Shown: positions 46,371 to 55,189 of the stretch, piece by piece
Layout: each line of letters opens with the position of its first letter
Position numbering within the stretch: the stretch's first letter is position 1
DNA from: Gaetbulibacter sp. S0825
Lineage (GTDB): Bacteria; Bacteroidota; Bacteroidia; Flavobacteriales; Flavobacteriaceae
Length of the DNA stretch: 64,000 bases
Assembly (NCBI RefSeq): GCF_011777505.1
Contig: NZ_JAATJT010000003.1
Location: 248,001 to 312,000, forward strand
Direction: 5' to 3'
Notes under the pieces: model-generated
The model's input: the letters and a program-made list of their open reading frames with translations, nothing else
Told to the model about the DNA's origin: nothing
Databases searched by the model: none
Made by a program: the position numbers and the translations under genes

Positions 46371-47657
46371 ATGAAAAAAATTATATATATATACTCAATT
46401 TTAATGTTATGTTGCTCACTAACTTTTGCGCAACAAACTCCTGCTGGTAAACAGACAGAAGCAATTACCATAACTGGAGCAACAGTACATATTGGTAACG
46501 GTACAGTTATAAATAATGGTACTGTAGTATTTGAGAACGGAAAAATCCAAGTGGTAGGAAGCTCAAATACTCCTACTAAAGGTAAAGTTATAGATGCTTC
46601 TGGAAAGCATGTGTATCCAGGTTTTATTGGTGCCAATACTAGCTTAGGGCTTGTAGAAGTTGATGCTGTAAACGCAACAAACGACCAAGTAGAAATGGGA
46701 AGCATGATTCCGCATGTGCGTAGCTTAATTGCTTACAATGCAGAATCTAAAGTCGTAGAATCTATGCGACCTAATGGAATATTAACAGCTCAAGTATCTC
46801 CAAATGGAGGACGAATTTCAGGAACATCATCCATCATGCAATTAGATGCATGGAATTGGGAAGATGCAGCAATAAAAACAGATGATGGCATCCACTTAAA
46901 CTGGCCAAGTAGTTTCTCAAGAGGTCGTTGGTGGTTAGGTGAACCTCCTGGATTGAAACCAAACAGCAACTACGGAAAACAAGTAAGTGATATCGCAAAT
47001 TTTGTAAAAGAAAGCAAAGCCTATTTAAAAGGAAAGCGTGCAACTAAAAATTTACCTTTTGAAGCCATGGAAGGCCTATTTGATGGTACTCAAAAACTTT
47101 ATGTTCATGTAGATGATGAAAAAGGTATCACTGACGCAGTAAACTTTGCTATTGAAAATGGTATAAAAATGGTTGTTGTAGGTGGCTATCAAGCTCATGC
47201 AGTTACTGGTTTATTGAAAAGTAATAATATTCCTGTTTTAATAGACCACACGCAAAGTTTGCCAAAGACCGAAGATGAAGATTACGACTTACCATATAAA
47301 AATCCAAAATTATTAGCAGACGCTGGTGTTTTAGTGGGTATTCATACTGGTAACAACTCTAACTTCCAAACACGTAATTTACCTTTTTACGCTGGGCAAG
47401 TAGTTGGACAAGGAATGAGTAAAGAAGATGCCTTAAAATTAATCACGTCTAATATTGCTAAAATATTAGGGATTGACGACCAATTAGGAACTATAGAAGT
47501 TGGTAAAAATGCTACACTTTTTATAAGCGAAGGAGATGCATTAGATATGAGAGGTAACCAATTAACTCATGCTTTTATTGATGGTCGTGCTATTAGCTTA
47601 GAAACTCATCAAACAGAATTATGGAAACGATACCATAATAAATATCAAGGACAATAA
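46371..47657 (+). CDS. Amidohydrolase-fold protein lacking the HxH motif
   Basis: The 428-residue protein has a signal peptide (1-20, ending FAQ) and an amidohydrolase fold like the N-terminal half of its upstream neighbour. The position of the HxH metal motif reads YPGFIGANTSLGL, with no histidines, so it may be inactive or structural. It ends with the usual LGIDDQLGTIEVGKNATLFI segment. It is co-transcribed with the 986-residue partner and closed by a terminator. Confidence 0.88.
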   Translation: MKKIIYIYSILMLCCSLTFAQQTPAGKQTEAITITGATVHIGNGTVINNGTVVFENGKIQVVGSSNTPTKGKVIDASGKHVYPGFIGANTSLGLVEVDAVNATNDQVEMGSMIPHVRSLIAYNAESKVVESMRPNGILTAQVSPNGGRISGTSSIMQLDAWNWEDAAIKTDDGIHLNWPSSFSRGRWWLGEPPGLKPNSNYGKQVSDIANFVKESKAYLKGKRATKNLPFEAMEGLFDGTQKLYVHVDDEKGITDAVNFAIENGIKMVVVGGYQAHAVTGLLKSNNIPVLIDHTQSLPKTEDEDYDLPYKNPKLLADAGVLVGIHTGNNSNFQTRNLPFYAGQVVGQGMSKEDALKLITSNIAKILGIDDQLGTIEVGKNATLFISEGDALDMRGNQLTHAFIDGRAISLETHQTELWKRYHNKYQGQ

Positions 47658-47673
47658 ATTATTTTAACATCCT

Positions 47674-47703
47674 AAAAGGCGAGCTATATAGCTCGCCTTT
47701 TTT
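47674..47703 (+). terminator. Terminator after the amidohydrolase pair
   Basis: The stem AGGCGAGCTA/TAGCTCGCCT with a TA loop is followed by T6. Confidence 0.92.
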
Positions 47704-47735
47704 ATTAAAAACACTGTTCCCCAAAGTATAATTCT

Positions 47736-47743
47736 TATTTTTG
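47736..47743 (+). promoter_or_regulatory. Promoter -7 element (TATTTTTG)
   Basis: TATTTTTG ends 5 bases before the ATG of the methyltransferase gene, which predicts a leaderless or near-leaderless transcript. No clear TTG lies at the usual distance upstream. Confidence 0.5.
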
Positions 47744-47748
47744 CGACA

Positions 47749-48546
47749 ATGGCAAAACAAATTTTTAGCATACAAAATTCATTAATTAAACAACTAGTTC
47801 AATTAAAAGAAAAATCTAGAGCTCGTAAAAATTCAGGTTTGTTTTTAATAGAAGGACAGCGTGAAATTAGTTTAGCTATTAAAGGCAACTACGAGATTGA
47901 AACTATTTTGTTTTACCCAAAACTTTTTGCAGAAAAACAACTGAGTAGCCTAACTACACAACAACTAAACACAATAGAAATTTCAAAAGATGTCTATCAT
48001 AAATTAGCACATCGCGAAACCACTGAAGGCATTTTGGCAGTTGCTAAGGTAAAATCATTAAGCTTAGCTGAACTCAATCTTAAAAGTAAAAACCCACTAA
48101 TTCTAGTTGCTGAAGCTCCTGAAAAACCAGGTAATATTGGAGCATTACTTCGTACAGCTGATGCTGCAAATGTTGATGCTGTTATTATTGCCAACCCAAA
48201 AACCGATTTGTATAATCCTAACATCATTCGTTCAAGTGTTGGTTGTGTTTTTACCAATCAAATTGCAACAGGCTCAACTGAAGAGGTAATTAATTATTTA
48301 AAAGAAAACAATATTAATATCTATTGTGCCGCTTTACAAGCTTCAGTTGATTATCATACACAAGACTACACCAAACCAACTGCCTTAGTTGTTGGAACTG
48401 AAGCAACAGGTCTGAGTGACAAATGGATAGAACATGCAACACAAAATATCATAATCCCAATGCAAGGTGTTATTGACTCCATGAATGTATCTGTTGCGGC
48501 TGGAATATTAATTTTTGAAGCAAAACGACAAAGACAATTTAACTAA
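47749..48546 (+). CDS. SpoU/TrmH family RNA 2'-O-methyltransferase
   Basis: The 265-residue protein has an N-terminal substrate-binding domain (about 1-100) and a SpoU methyltransferase domain with the three motifs EKPGNIGALLRTADA (about 125-139), LVVGTEATGLSD (about 213-224) and IPMQGVIDSMNVSVAAGI (about 236-253), which form the trefoil knot. It methylates ribose in rRNA or tRNA; the exact target is not readable. It overlaps the M48 protease gene by one base. Confidence 0.94.
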   Translation: MAKQIFSIQNSLIKQLVQLKEKSRARKNSGLFLIEGQREISLAIKGNYEIETILFYPKLFAEKQLSSLTTQQLNTIEISKDVYHKLAHRETTEGILAVAKVKSLSLAELNLKSKNPLILVAEAPEKPGNIGALLRTADAANVDAVIIANPKTDLYNPNIIRSSVGCVFTNQIATGSTEEVINYLKENNINIYCAALQASVDYHTQDYTKPTALVVGTEATGLSDKWIEHATQNIIIPMQGVIDSMNVSVAAGILIFEAKRQRQFN

Positions 48547-49778
48547 TGACAAGCACAGCACTATTTTATATCATCATAGGAATTATCATAATCAATTTTA
48601 TCATTGATAAAATTCTTGGTGCATTAAATGCAAAACACTTTAATGACGAATTACCTCCTGAATTACAAGATGTTTATGATGAAGATGAATACAAAAAATC
48701 TCAAGAATATAAAGCGGTTAATTACAGATTTTCAAATTTCACATCGCTATTCTCATTATTTTTAACCTTAGGATTCTTCTATTTTGATGGCTTTGAATAT
48801 GTCGATAATATTGCTAGAAGCTATAGTGATAATACCATTGTCATAGCTCTCATTTTCTTCGGAATTATTATGCTTGCTAGTGACATCATTACAACACCAT
48901 TTTCTTATTACAAAACTTTTGTGGTCGAAGAAAAATTTGGTTTTAACAAAACAACAACCAAAACGTTTATTCTTGATAAGATAAAAGGTTGGCTTGTGTT
49001 AGTCATTCTAGGAGGAGGAATTTTAACCTTGATTATTTGGTTTTATGAAGCCACAGGTAGCAATTTTTGGTTATACGCTTGGGCTTTGGTGACTGCTTTT
49101 TCAGTATTCATGAATATGTTCTACTCTAAACTGATTGTTCCATTGTTCAACAAGCAAACACCTTTAGAGGAAGGTGAACTCAGAAATAAAATAGCAGAGT
49201 ACGCTAAGACAGTTGGTTTTAAACTCAATAAAATATTCGTAATTGATGGTTCTAAACGAAGCACAAAAGCCAACGCCTATTTTTCAGGATTTGGTAGTGA
49301 AAAACGTGTCACACTTTATGACACTTTAATTAAAGATTTAGATGACGAAGAAATTGTTGCTGTTTTGGCTCACGAAGTTGGTCATTACAAACGCAAACAC
49401 ATTATTTTCAACCTTTCTGCATCTATTTTGCTAACTGGTTTAACACTGTATATTTTGTCATTATTAATTTCAAACCCTTTGTTATCAAATGCTTTAGGTG
49501 TTGAGATATCGAGTTTCCATATTGGATTAATCGCTTTTGGATTATTATATAGTCCAATTAGTGAAATTACTGGTTTAATTATGAATGTTATGTCTCGAAA
49601 GTTTGAGTATCAGGCTGATAATTATGCCAAAGACACCTATGCTGAAGAACCACTTATCACTTCACTAAAAAAGCTATCCAAAAACAGCTTAAGTAATTTA
49701 ACACCTCATCCTGCGTATGTGTTTATGCATTATTCGCATCCAACGTTATTGCAACGTATTAAGAATTTGAGGTCGTAA
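48546..49778 (+). CDS. M48 family (Ste24/CAAX protease-like) zinc metallopeptidase
   Basis: The 410-residue membrane protease has about six spans and the zinc motif HEVGH at 276-280, with the third ligand region in SRKFEYQADNYA (about 352-363). Length and topology match Ste24/CAAX prenyl protease 1 homologues rather than the shorter HtpX. In bacteria it probably degrades damaged membrane proteins. It is coupled to the upstream methyltransferase gene. Confidence 0.93.
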   Translation: MTSTALFYIIIGIIIINFIIDKILGALNAKHFNDELPPELQDVYDEDEYKKSQEYKAVNYRFSNFTSLFSLFLTLGFFYFDGFEYVDNIARSYSDNTIVIALIFFGIIMLASDIITTPFSYYKTFVVEEKFGFNKTTTKTFILDKIKGWLVLVILGGGILTLIIWFYEATGSNFWLYAWALVTAFSVFMNMFYSKLIVPLFNKQTPLEEGELRNKIAEYAKTVGFKLNKIFVIDGSKRSTKANAYFSGFGSEKRVTLYDTLIKDLDDEEIVAVLAHEVGHYKRKHIIFNLSASILLTGLTLYILSLLISNPLLSNALGVEISSFHIGLIAFGLLYSPISEITGLIMNVMSRKFEYQADNYAKDTYAEEPLITSLKKLSKNSLSNLTPHPAYVFMHYSHPTLLQRIKNLRS

Positions 49779-49812
49779 AAGAAAAGACTATCTTAGGCTC
49801 TTTATTTTTTAA

Positions 49813-51216
49813 ATGAGCGAAATCAATCTTAAAAACAAACCATGGTACAAGCGTATTCCGCATGCAGTAACCATGTTGTTTGGTATCATCATTTTAGTTT
49901 CTATTCTTACATATATACTTCCAGCTGGAGCTTATGAACGTATTTTGGTTGATGGCAGAAAAGCAGTCGTACCAGATTCATACAAAGTCATTCCGTCTAC
50001 ACCAATTGGGTTATTGGATATGTTTAAAGCTATGCCTCTTGGGTTTAAAGCAGCTGTAGAAATTATTTTTATTGTATTCGCTGGGGCGATTATGTTTGGA
50101 TTTATGGAAAAATCTAAAGCAGTCGAAAATTCGGTTGGCACACTCGTTAAATCCTTAGGTTTAAAAAATAAAAACCTCATTATCGTTATCATGACTTTTA
50201 TCTATGGCCTATTAGGTGTAGCAGTTGGTTATGAAAATAATATTGCTATGGTTCCTATTGCTGCGGTTTTAAGTTTAGCTCTTGGTGGCGATTTAATTTT
50301 GGCTGCAGGTATTTCGGTTGGTGCCATGACCATTGGATTTGGACTCTCTCCTATCAACCCTTATACTGTTGGCACAGGTCATAAAATTGCTGAATTACCA
50401 ATGTTTTCAGGAGCATTGTTACGAAGTATACTTTGTTTTGTTGGCTTAAGCATTATGGCGTATTACAATGTGAGATACTTCAAAAAAATAACAAAACACC
50501 CTGAAAAAAGCTTAGGCAAAGGTTTAGATATAAGCAATATGTCTCTATCAAAACCCATTAGGGATTATAGAGTTTCAGGAAATAACTGGATGGTAATTTC
50601 CATTTTTATCATTGGCTTATTAGTCATTTTGTATGGCGTTTTCAACTTAAAATGGTATCTCAACGAGCTATCTGCTGTATTTTTAATGATTGGTTTAGTG
50701 TGTGGTATTGTGTCTAGAATGGATGCCACAACCATGAGTGAAACTGTTTTAAAAGCAGTATCTGTTGCTGCTCCTGGAGCGTTTATGGTTGGTTTTGCAA
50801 CATCAATAAAAGTGCTCATGGAAATGGGAAATATTGGAGACACCATCTCCTATAATTTATCAGTGATGCTTCAAGATTTACCTTTGTATGCTTCTGCAAT
50901 TAGCATGTCGGTTTCACAAACAGTTATCAACTTTTTTATTCCGTCAGGAAGTGGTCAAGCATTGGCAACCTTACCTGTAATGCTCCCCTTAGGAGAATCT
51001 TTAGGACTAACAAGACAAATAACCATTTTAGCATTTCAAATTGGCGATGGTTTATCTAATTTAATCAATCCAACTTTAGGAGGTCTCATTGCTATGTTAA
51101 GTATGTGTCGAGTACCAATTGACAGATGGATTCGATTTATTTTTCCAGTCTTAATTACCCTATTTTTAATCGCATCTTTGGCACTTGTGATAGCAGTAGC
51201 AACAAATTACAGTTAA
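49813..51216 (+). CDS. YfcC family transporter (DcuC/ArcD-like carrier)
   Basis: The 467-residue protein has about 12 membrane spans and the YfcC-family opening PHAVTMLFGIIILVSILTYILPAG. Also typical are the AVGYENNIAMVPI and SGSGQALATLPVMLPLGE segments, the latter a re-entrant-like hairpin. Family members move amino acids, peptides or dicarboxylates. The ArgE-like gene starts 6 bases later, so the carrier may import the N-acyl amino acids that enzyme cleaves. Confidence 0.9.
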   Translation: MSEINLKNKPWYKRIPHAVTMLFGIIILVSILTYILPAGAYERILVDGRKAVVPDSYKVIPSTPIGLLDMFKAMPLGFKAAVEIIFIVFAGAIMFGFMEKSKAVENSVGTLVKSLGLKNKNLIIVIMTFIYGLLGVAVGYENNIAMVPIAAVLSLALGGDLILAAGISVGAMTIGFGLSPINPYTVGTGHKIAELPMFSGALLRSILCFVGLSIMAYYNVRYFKKITKHPEKSLGKGLDISNMSLSKPIRDYRVSGNNWMVISIFIIGLLVILYGVFNLKWYLNELSAVFLMIGLVCGIVSRMDATTMSETVLKAVSVAAPGAFMVGFATSIKVLMEMGNIGDTISYNLSVMLQDLPLYASAISMSVSQTVINFFIPSGSGQALATLPVMLPLGESLGLTRQITILAFQIGDGLSNLINPTLGGLIAMLSMCRVPIDRWIRFIFPVLITLFLIASLALVIAVATNYS

Positions 51217-51222
51217 CAACTT

Positions 51223-52389
51223 ATGACAGTAGAAAATATTTTAGCAAAACTCGTGTCCTTTCCAGTACTTGGAGGCGAAAGTAATTTAAGCATCATCCAT
51301 TGGATTAAAGAGTATATAGAATCTTATGGTATTACGACTACTTTAGTTCCAAATGAAGAAGGAAATAAGGCATCATTGCATTGCAGAATTGGTCCAGCTA
51401 TTGATGGAGGCATGATTCTTTCTGGTCATACAGACGTAGTTCCAGTTAAAGGTCAAGAATGGACAACAGACCCTTTTAAACTCACAGATAAAGGCGACGG
51501 TAAACTCTACGGAAGAGGTTCTTGCGACATGAAAGGTTTTGTAGCTTGTTGTTTAGCTGCATTACCAAATATGGTAAAAGCCGATTTAAAAAAACCTGTT
51601 TATTTTGCCTTTTCCTACGATGAAGAAATTGGATGTTTAGCTGGGCCAGAATTAGCTCAAGCTATAAAAACACATTATAACGAAACACCTAAATATGCTA
51701 TTATTGGTGAACCCTCTTTAATGGAACCCATTGTTGGTCAAAAAGGAATTTATATTTTAGAAACTTACGTAAATGGTTCTGCAGGACATAGTAGCAGAAT
51801 TAAACAAGAAGTAAGTGCCATACACGAAGCAATGCGACTCATTTTATGGTTAGAAAATAAGATGAATCGCCTCATAGAAGATAATCGATTAGACAAACGC
51901 TTTCATCCTCCGCATTCTTCAATTCATGTTGGTCAAGTTAATGGTGGCATTGCACCAAACGTTATTGCAGATAAAGCTTATTTTTATTGGGATTTACGCA
52001 CTATTCCAATGGATAAAACAGACACGATTGTCAATGAATTTGAAGCCTATTGCAGAGAACGCGAACAAGAATTGCGACAGGTTTTTCCAGATTTTAAAAT
52101 TAAAACCATAGAAAACCATCCTCCAGTCATTCATTTAGATACTAAAGAAACAGATGATGTTGTAGATTTAATAAAACGTATTTCTGGAAACTCAAAATTG
52201 AATACTGTGGCTTATGGCGCTGAAGCTGGACAATTCGCTGCCGAAGGTTTTCAAGCTGTTATATGTGGTCCTGGTTCTATTGCACAAGCACATAGAGCAG
52301 ATGAATTTATTGCAAAAGATGAATTAGTGAAAGGCATGGAAATGATGAATAAGTTAATTACAGAGCTAAGTTCTACTCATTTACAATAG
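51223..52389 (+). CDS. argE: Acetylornithine deacetylase-like M20 hydrolase (ArgE type)
   Basis: The 388-residue enzyme has the M20 zinc motifs SGHTDVVPV (about 66-74), YGRGSCDMKG (about 95-104) and the catalytic DEEIG (about 135-139). Sequence and length resemble ArgE. ArgE removes acetate from N-acetylornithine in arginine synthesis. No other arginine genes are near; it sits instead with a transporter, so a salvage role on N-acyl amino acids is also possible. The symbol is tentative. Confidence 0.85.
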   Translation: MTVENILAKLVSFPVLGGESNLSIIHWIKEYIESYGITTTLVPNEEGNKASLHCRIGPAIDGGMILSGHTDVVPVKGQEWTTDPFKLTDKGDGKLYGRGSCDMKGFVACCLAALPNMVKADLKKPVYFAFSYDEEIGCLAGPELAQAIKTHYNETPKYAIIGEPSLMEPIVGQKGIYILETYVNGSAGHSSRIKQEVSAIHEAMRLILWLENKMNRLIEDNRLDKRFHPPHSSIHVGQVNGGIAPNVIADKAYFYWDLRTIPMDKTDTIVNEFEAYCREREQELRQVFPDFKIKTIENHPPVIHLDTKETDDVVDLIKRISGNSKLNTVAYGAEAGQFAAEGFQAVICGPGSIAQAHRADEFIAKDELVKGMEMMNKLITELSSTHLQ

Positions 52390-52421
52390 AAACAAAACAT
52401 TGACTTTATCATAAAAAACCA

Positions 52422-52434
52422 CTAACTTCGTTTA
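52422..52434 (+). repeat. Left-type motif L, copy 2 (CTAACTTCGTTTA)
   Basis: This motif is identical to 19704-19716. It lies 32 bases after the argE-like stop and marks the left edge of the accessory stretch that ends at 54390. Confidence 0.5.
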
Positions 52435-52541
52435 CTTTCAATGAATTAACTTCAGTTGACGTCGGATATAAGTCATTAAAACGACGCATATCTGTAAAAA
52501 CATTAGCAACAAGCAACATAAATTCATAATTAGATATATAC

Positions 52542-53102
52542 GTGAGCATTCTAAAAACAAAAAGAGAAAACTCTGGCTACACACAATTAGAGTTAGCAAA
52601 AAAATCGAAGTTGTCCTTGAGGACAATACAGCGTTTAGAATCCAACAATATAGAACCCAAAGGGCATACTCTAACTGTACTATCTGAAGCTTTTAATATA
52701 AATCCATCAGATCTTCTAGAGCAATTCAAAATTGTTGAGCAAACTAAAAAATCTGAAACGGCTTTCATTAGGATTATTAATTTATCTGTTTTATCTTGTT
52801 TAGTAATTCCTTTTGGTAATATCATTTTACCATTAATACTTTGGAGGAAAAACCGTAAATCCAAGTTCGTTGATGAAATTGTAAAACGAATTATTAATGT
52901 TCAAATCATATGGTGCATATCCCTTTCTTTTTTTCTTTCCATATCACCTCTAATAAGTCGTATGCTTTTCTCAAACAGATCAATAATCTTAATTGTTTTA
53001 TTTCTGATATATGCTGCTAATGTTATTATTGTTTACTTAACAGCTATTAAACTACAGCGAAATAATTTCAGAATACTAAACATTCCTGTTCGCTTCATAT
53101 AA
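52542..53102 (+). CDS. XRE-type HTH regulator fused to a DUF4870-like membrane domain
   Basis: The 186-residue protein starts with GTG at 52542. An XRE helix-turn-helix occupies about 1-60 (NSGYTQLELAKKSKLSLRTIQRLE). A linker leads to a membrane domain (about 78-175) with LSVLSCLVIPFGNIILPLILW and KFVDEIVKRIINVQI, which lines up with the stand-alone DUF4870 protein at 8795. It is probably a membrane-bound DNA-binding protein. It sits alone within the motif-bounded region. The trigger and targets are unknown. Confidence 0.85.
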   Translation: MSILKTKRENSGYTQLELAKKSKLSLRTIQRLESNNIEPKGHTLTVLSEAFNINPSDLLEQFKIVEQTKKSETAFIRIINLSVLSCLVIPFGNIILPLILWRKNRKSKFVDEIVKRIINVQIIWCISLSFFLSISPLISRMLFSNRSIILIVLFLIYAANVIIVYLTAIKLQRNNFRILNIPVRFI

Positions 53103-53234
53103 TACTGAAATTAGAGGAATTGTCATAAAATTGGCGGTATTTCAAACACTAATTTCTTTCATTTTTAGTCTTTATTTGTTTAACTGGACTTTCCATAAAC
53201 TCAAAGGATTTCATCACATCAAAAAAAGATAATT

Positions 53235-54218
53235 ATGAAGAAAAAATCAAAAATCATTATTTCAATTTCAATACTATGTATTCTATTTGTTGCCTGTGGC
53301 TGCTATACTTATAAATCTAGTTTTGGAATTTGGGAAATAAAAAAATCAAGCAAAGCAGAAATTGTATGGGCTGACTTTATATGGAAAAATCAAACCATTA
53401 ATGGAAAATATTTCGAAAAAACAGCCATGCTTATTCCTTGTAAAATAAAAGAAATAGAAAATAATTTGACTTTCCAATTTGATATAGGTTCTAACAGAAC
53501 GATGCTTTATGAAAAAAGTCTAAGTTCATTCTATTTTCAAAATGAAACATTGTCAGAGAATGTAGAAAAATTTAAATTTCCTTTGAATTTTTCCAAGAAT
53601 AAAAAGCTTTTTAAAAATTTAAATATATCATTTGGAGGTTACGAACTTTTCAATGAAAGTTCATATGTGCTAGGAAACTATGGTCTTGTTTCATCTGTTG
53701 AAAAAATTAACAAAGGAGATACGATTCATATAGGAACGATTGGAGCTGATTTATTTCAAGGAAAGGTTTTAATTATTGATTATCCAAAACAAAAATTTGC
53801 TATTTGTGAAGAAGTTCCGGATCAATTCAAAAAGACATTAGTTGATATTGAATTGGATAAAAATGGCAGACCCGTTCTTCCACTATTATTAAATTCAAAA
53901 AAATATAGAATATTATTTGACAATGGGTCAAGTTTATTTCCACTTGCTACCAGTACAAAAAATATCAATAATTTTAGTACAAATCCAGTTTTAGATAGTA
54001 TTGAAATTTCTTCTTGGGGAGAAAAGCATATAGTTGATAGTAGAATGATTACTGACACATTTGATTTAGCTGGTAGGAAATTTTGTAATGTGAAAATTTA
54101 CGAAAACCATACAGGTTTAGGAATAGACAAAAAAACAGATGGAATGGCTGGAAATTTTTTATTTTGGAATAGCACTATAGTTATAGACTTTAAAAATAAA
54201 AAAATTGGAATATATTAA
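53235..54218 (+). CDS. Putative aspartyl protease-like protein with two DxGS motifs
   Basis: The 327-residue protein has an N-terminal hydrophobic segment with VACGC (about 8-24), which could be a lipoprotein signal. Two related motifs occur: FQFDIGSN with Asp 83 and ILFDNGSS with Asp 229. Each is followed by a hydrophobic strand, as in retropepsin or pepsin-like domains. The usual Thr of DTG is Ile or Asn, so activity is uncertain. The gene is lysine- and AT-rich compared with its neighbours and lies in the motif-bounded region. Confidence 0.7.
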   Translation: MKKKSKIIISISILCILFVACGCYTYKSSFGIWEIKKSSKAEIVWADFIWKNQTINGKYFEKTAMLIPCKIKEIENNLTFQFDIGSNRTMLYEKSLSSFYFQNETLSENVEKFKFPLNFSKNKKLFKNLNISFGGYELFNESSYVLGNYGLVSSVEKINKGDTIHIGTIGADLFQGKVLIIDYPKQKFAICEEVPDQFKKTLVDIELDKNGRPVLPLLLNSKKYRILFDNGSSLFPLATSTKNINNFSTNPVLDSIEISSWGEKHIVDSRMITDTFDLAGRKFCNVKIYENHTGLGIDKKTDGMAGNFLFWNSTIVIDFKNKKIGIY

Positions 54219-54290
54219 AAACTCTATCTTGAATGATAAGCCAGTTGCCAACACCGTATATAATTTATTGCTGGCTACTTCCCTATTTAC

Positions 54291-54310
54291 GAAAGTCCTC
54301 GCGGACTTTC
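54291..54310. repeat. Perfect hairpin GAAAGTCC-TCGC-GGACTTTC
   Basis: An 8-base stem with a TCGC loop lies 72 bases after the aspartyl protease-like gene. No long T-run follows. It may be part of the cassette-like boundary structure or a weak terminator. Confidence 0.55.
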
Positions 54311-54370
54311 TTGGTCGGTAATTATTTACTAAATAGTTGCTTGAAACACACAACAAACCATACACAAGAC

Positions 54371-54390
54371 CGTTAAACGAACTTCAAAAA
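54371..54390 (+). repeat. Right-type motif R, copy 2
   Basis: CGTTAAACGAACTTCAAAAA differs from 19945-19964 at one base. It runs directly into the promoter of the next gene. Confidence 0.55.
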
Positions 54391-54393
54391 AAA

Positions 54394-54423
54394 TTGAAAG
54401 CATTTTTAATTTCATTATCTTAG
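54394..54423 (+). promoter_or_regulatory. Promoter-like pair before the lipoprotein gene at 54444
   Basis: TTG at 54394-54396, a 19-base spacer and TATCTTAG at 54416-54423 match the TTG-N17-23-TAnnTTTG pattern with one mismatch. The ATG is 20 bases further on. Confidence 0.4.
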
Positions 54424-54443
54424 TTGAAACTAAAACAAACAAC

Positions 54444-55130
54444 ATGAAAAGAGTAATTATAGTATTTGCTTTTTTAGCAATATTAACATCTTGTAACTCA
54501 GAGTCTAAGACAAAAGATAATGGCACAGAACAATCTGATACGACAACTCAATTAGAAACTGATGCTTCAGAAGAAGTAGATATCACTCTTAAAGACATAA
54601 CTACAGATGAAGCTTTAATTGCAACCGCATTAATGGCTGCACCTGAAGAAAGTAGAGCAAATGCCACAGTAATTGGATACAATATGGCTGGAGAGTTTGT
54701 AACCCTAAAAGAAGGTAGTAATGAATTTATTTGTCTGGCAGATGACCCAAAAAAAGACGGTTTTAGTGCAGCATGCTATCATAAAAATCTTGAACCATTT
54801 ATGGCAAGAGGTAGAGCATTAAAAGCAGAAGGAAAAACGTTTCAAGAAATATTTAATATTAGAGAAGCAGAAGCTAAATCTGGAAAGCTTGATATGGGAG
54901 GGCTTGGATCAACGTTACACATTTACTTTGGACCTGAAACACAATACAATCCAGAAACATCTAAAGTTAAAAACGCAAAGTACAGGTATGTTGTATATAT
55001 GCCATTTGCTACAGCTGAATCTACTGGTTTACCTGAGGTTCCAATAGCACCTAACCATCCTTGGATAATGAATCCTGGAACTCATAGAGCACATATAATG
55101 ATTTCGCCCATCCCAGAGAAAAAAGAATAA
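54444..55130 (+). CDS. Hypothetical lipoprotein (228 aa)
   Basis: The 228-residue lipoprotein has a signal ending ILTSC (Cys 17) and an acidic Thr/Ser-rich linker (about 18-45). The mature domain includes EFICLADDPKKDGFSAACYHKNLEPFMARGRAL and a C-terminal HPWIMNPGTHRAHIMI segment. I do not recognise the family. The two cysteines in ICLAD and AACYH are conserved-looking and could form a disulfide. It stands alone just after the right-type motif. Confidence 0.75.
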   Translation: MKRVIIVFAFLAILTSCNSESKTKDNGTEQSDTTTQLETDASEEVDITLKDITTDEALIATALMAAPEESRANATVIGYNMAGEFVTLKEGSNEFICLADDPKKDGFSAACYHKNLEPFMARGRALKAEGKTFQEIFNIREAEAKSGKLDMGGLGSTLHIYFGPETQYNPETSKVKNAKYRYVVYMPFATAESTGLPEVPIAPNHPWIMNPGTHRAHIMISPIPEKKE

Positions 55131-55189
55131 CAAAAATTTACGCAACGTTTTTGTGTTAAATGCATCTATATTGTAAAAGATATGTTATT

